Below are positions 63,600 to 64,000 of a DNA stretch of 64,000 nt, one piece after another. The DNA is from HTCC2207 sp002685195 (lineage in GTDB: Bacteria; Pseudomonadota; Gammaproteobacteria; Pseudomonadales; Porticoccaceae): assembly GCA_051201675.1 (NCBI GenBank), contig CP179212.1, forward strand, positions 1,736,001 through 1,800,000, in the 5' to 3' direction. The notes under the pieces were generated by a model. It did no database searches and was not told where the DNA came from. It saw only the letters and a list, made by a program, of their open reading frames with translations. A program made the position numbers and the translations under genes. The first letter of the stretch is position 1. The number at the start of each line of letters is the position of its first letter.

Positions 63600-64000
63600 G
63601 GTGGGTTGCCGACAGAATTAAAACGATAAGTTTTGGCATCCAATTCTAATGAGATTTCATTCCCTTCGGTTTTTCCCAGTGAGAAATCATGTAAGCTTAC
63701 TAATCTTTCAAGTTGCGTTAGGCCGGCAACGAAATTTCCAAGGTTATGATACTGTCCAGAAACGCTAATCTTAATTGGCAATTCTGTGTATAGCCCAGCA
63801 TCTTTTTCGTTCTGAATAGATATCACTGACGTAACCAAACCAGACTGGGTAGCGACTCTAGTAATATCTTCAATTATTTCAGGCACTTCTGAATCAACAG
63901 GCATTTTTTCGGTAAAGGACGCAAACATTAGGTCTAACTCAGCCATTTGTTGAATGTACTTATCTTTTTTAGCAATCAATAACTTCTTACGCCCATACTC
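63596..64000 (-). CDS. pilO: Type IV pilus assembly protein PilO, C-terminal fragment
   Basis: The frame is open to the right edge and continues beyond it, so the N-terminal cytoplasmic tail and membrane helix are missing. The visible 134 residues begin EYGRKKLLIAKKDKYI (coiled-coil), then LDLMFASFTEKMPVDSEVPEIIEDI and the ferredoxin-like domain ending VAGLTQLERLVSLHDFSLG. PilO forms a heterodimer with PilN in the inner-membrane alignment complex. It starts the visible part of the pilOPQ-aroKB series. Confidence 0.92.
   Translation of the reverse strand, partial: EYGRKKLLIAKKDKYIQQMAELDLMFASFTEKMPVDSEVPEIIEDITRVATQSGLVTSVISIQNEKDAGLYTELPIKISVSGQYHNLGNFVAGLTQLERLVSLHDFSLGKTEGNEISLELDAKTYRFNSVGNPP

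Overview
The window reads as a contiguous chromosome segment of a free-living, aerobic Gammaproteobacterium, most likely a marine one. The evidence is the fused nuoCD inside a complete 13-gene complex I operon, the conserved block orn / queG / nnr / tsaE / amiB / mutL / miaA / hfq / hflX / hflK / hflC / DUF2065 / hisZ / purA (an order familiar from Pseudomonas-like genomes), the rsgA / rhdA / psd block, the pilMNOPQ-aroKB arrangement, and a methylamine/betaine one-carbon cluster of a kind common in marine bacteria. Genus-level placement is not possible from this sequence alone. I saw no tRNA, rRNA, IS element, integrase, phage gene or CRISPR array.

Layout. (1) 1-4740: one-carbon cluster, with the start of an MttB-family methyltransferase gene, a dimethylglycine/sarcosine dehydrogenase-like flavoprotein and a divergent formate-tetrahydrofolate ligase (fhs). 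Together these suggest use of glycine betaine-derived methyl groups through the folate pool. (2) 4761-10598: a mixed set: rlmA (apparently starting at an ATT codon), a small membrane protein, a lipoprotein formylglycine-generating-enzyme homologue, a glutathione transferase, a secreted alkaline phosphatase, a D-glycerate 3-kinase-like P-loop kinase and a CBS-pair protein. (3) 10640-25215, minus strand: nuoA-N, intact except for a one-base frameshift in nuoI. (4) 25216-25675: 460 bp of intergenic DNA rich in inverted repeats, holding the terminator of the upstream gene and presumably the nuo promoter. (5) 25676-33277: one 2533-residue secreted metalloprotease-like mosaic protein. (6) 33563-48087, minus strand apart from queG: the conserved housekeeping block for purine and histidine synthesis, membrane quality control, RNA regulation, tRNA modification, mismatch repair, cell-wall hydrolysis, metabolite repair and RNA decay. 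(7) 48237-51045, plus strand: rsgA, rhdA, psd. (8) 51059-64000, minus strand: pilO(partial)-pilP-pilQ-aroK-aroB, then gltB - cysJ-like - hemE.

Most genes are ordinary. The parts that deserve a second look are the ATT start of rlmA, the nuoI frameshift, the oversized glutamate synthase without gltD followed immediately by a diflavin reductase, the giant protease with two separate LVIVD-repeat regions and a doubled dockerin-like tail, the lipoprotein FGE, the strong terminator 25 bp before the DUF2065-hisZ-purA genes, and several palindromes in the fhs and nuo upstream regions. Many gene starts were moved inward from the longest open frame on the basis of Shine-Dalgarno spacing and family N-termini; the reason is given in each entry. 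All domain assignments were made by eye, without database searches.
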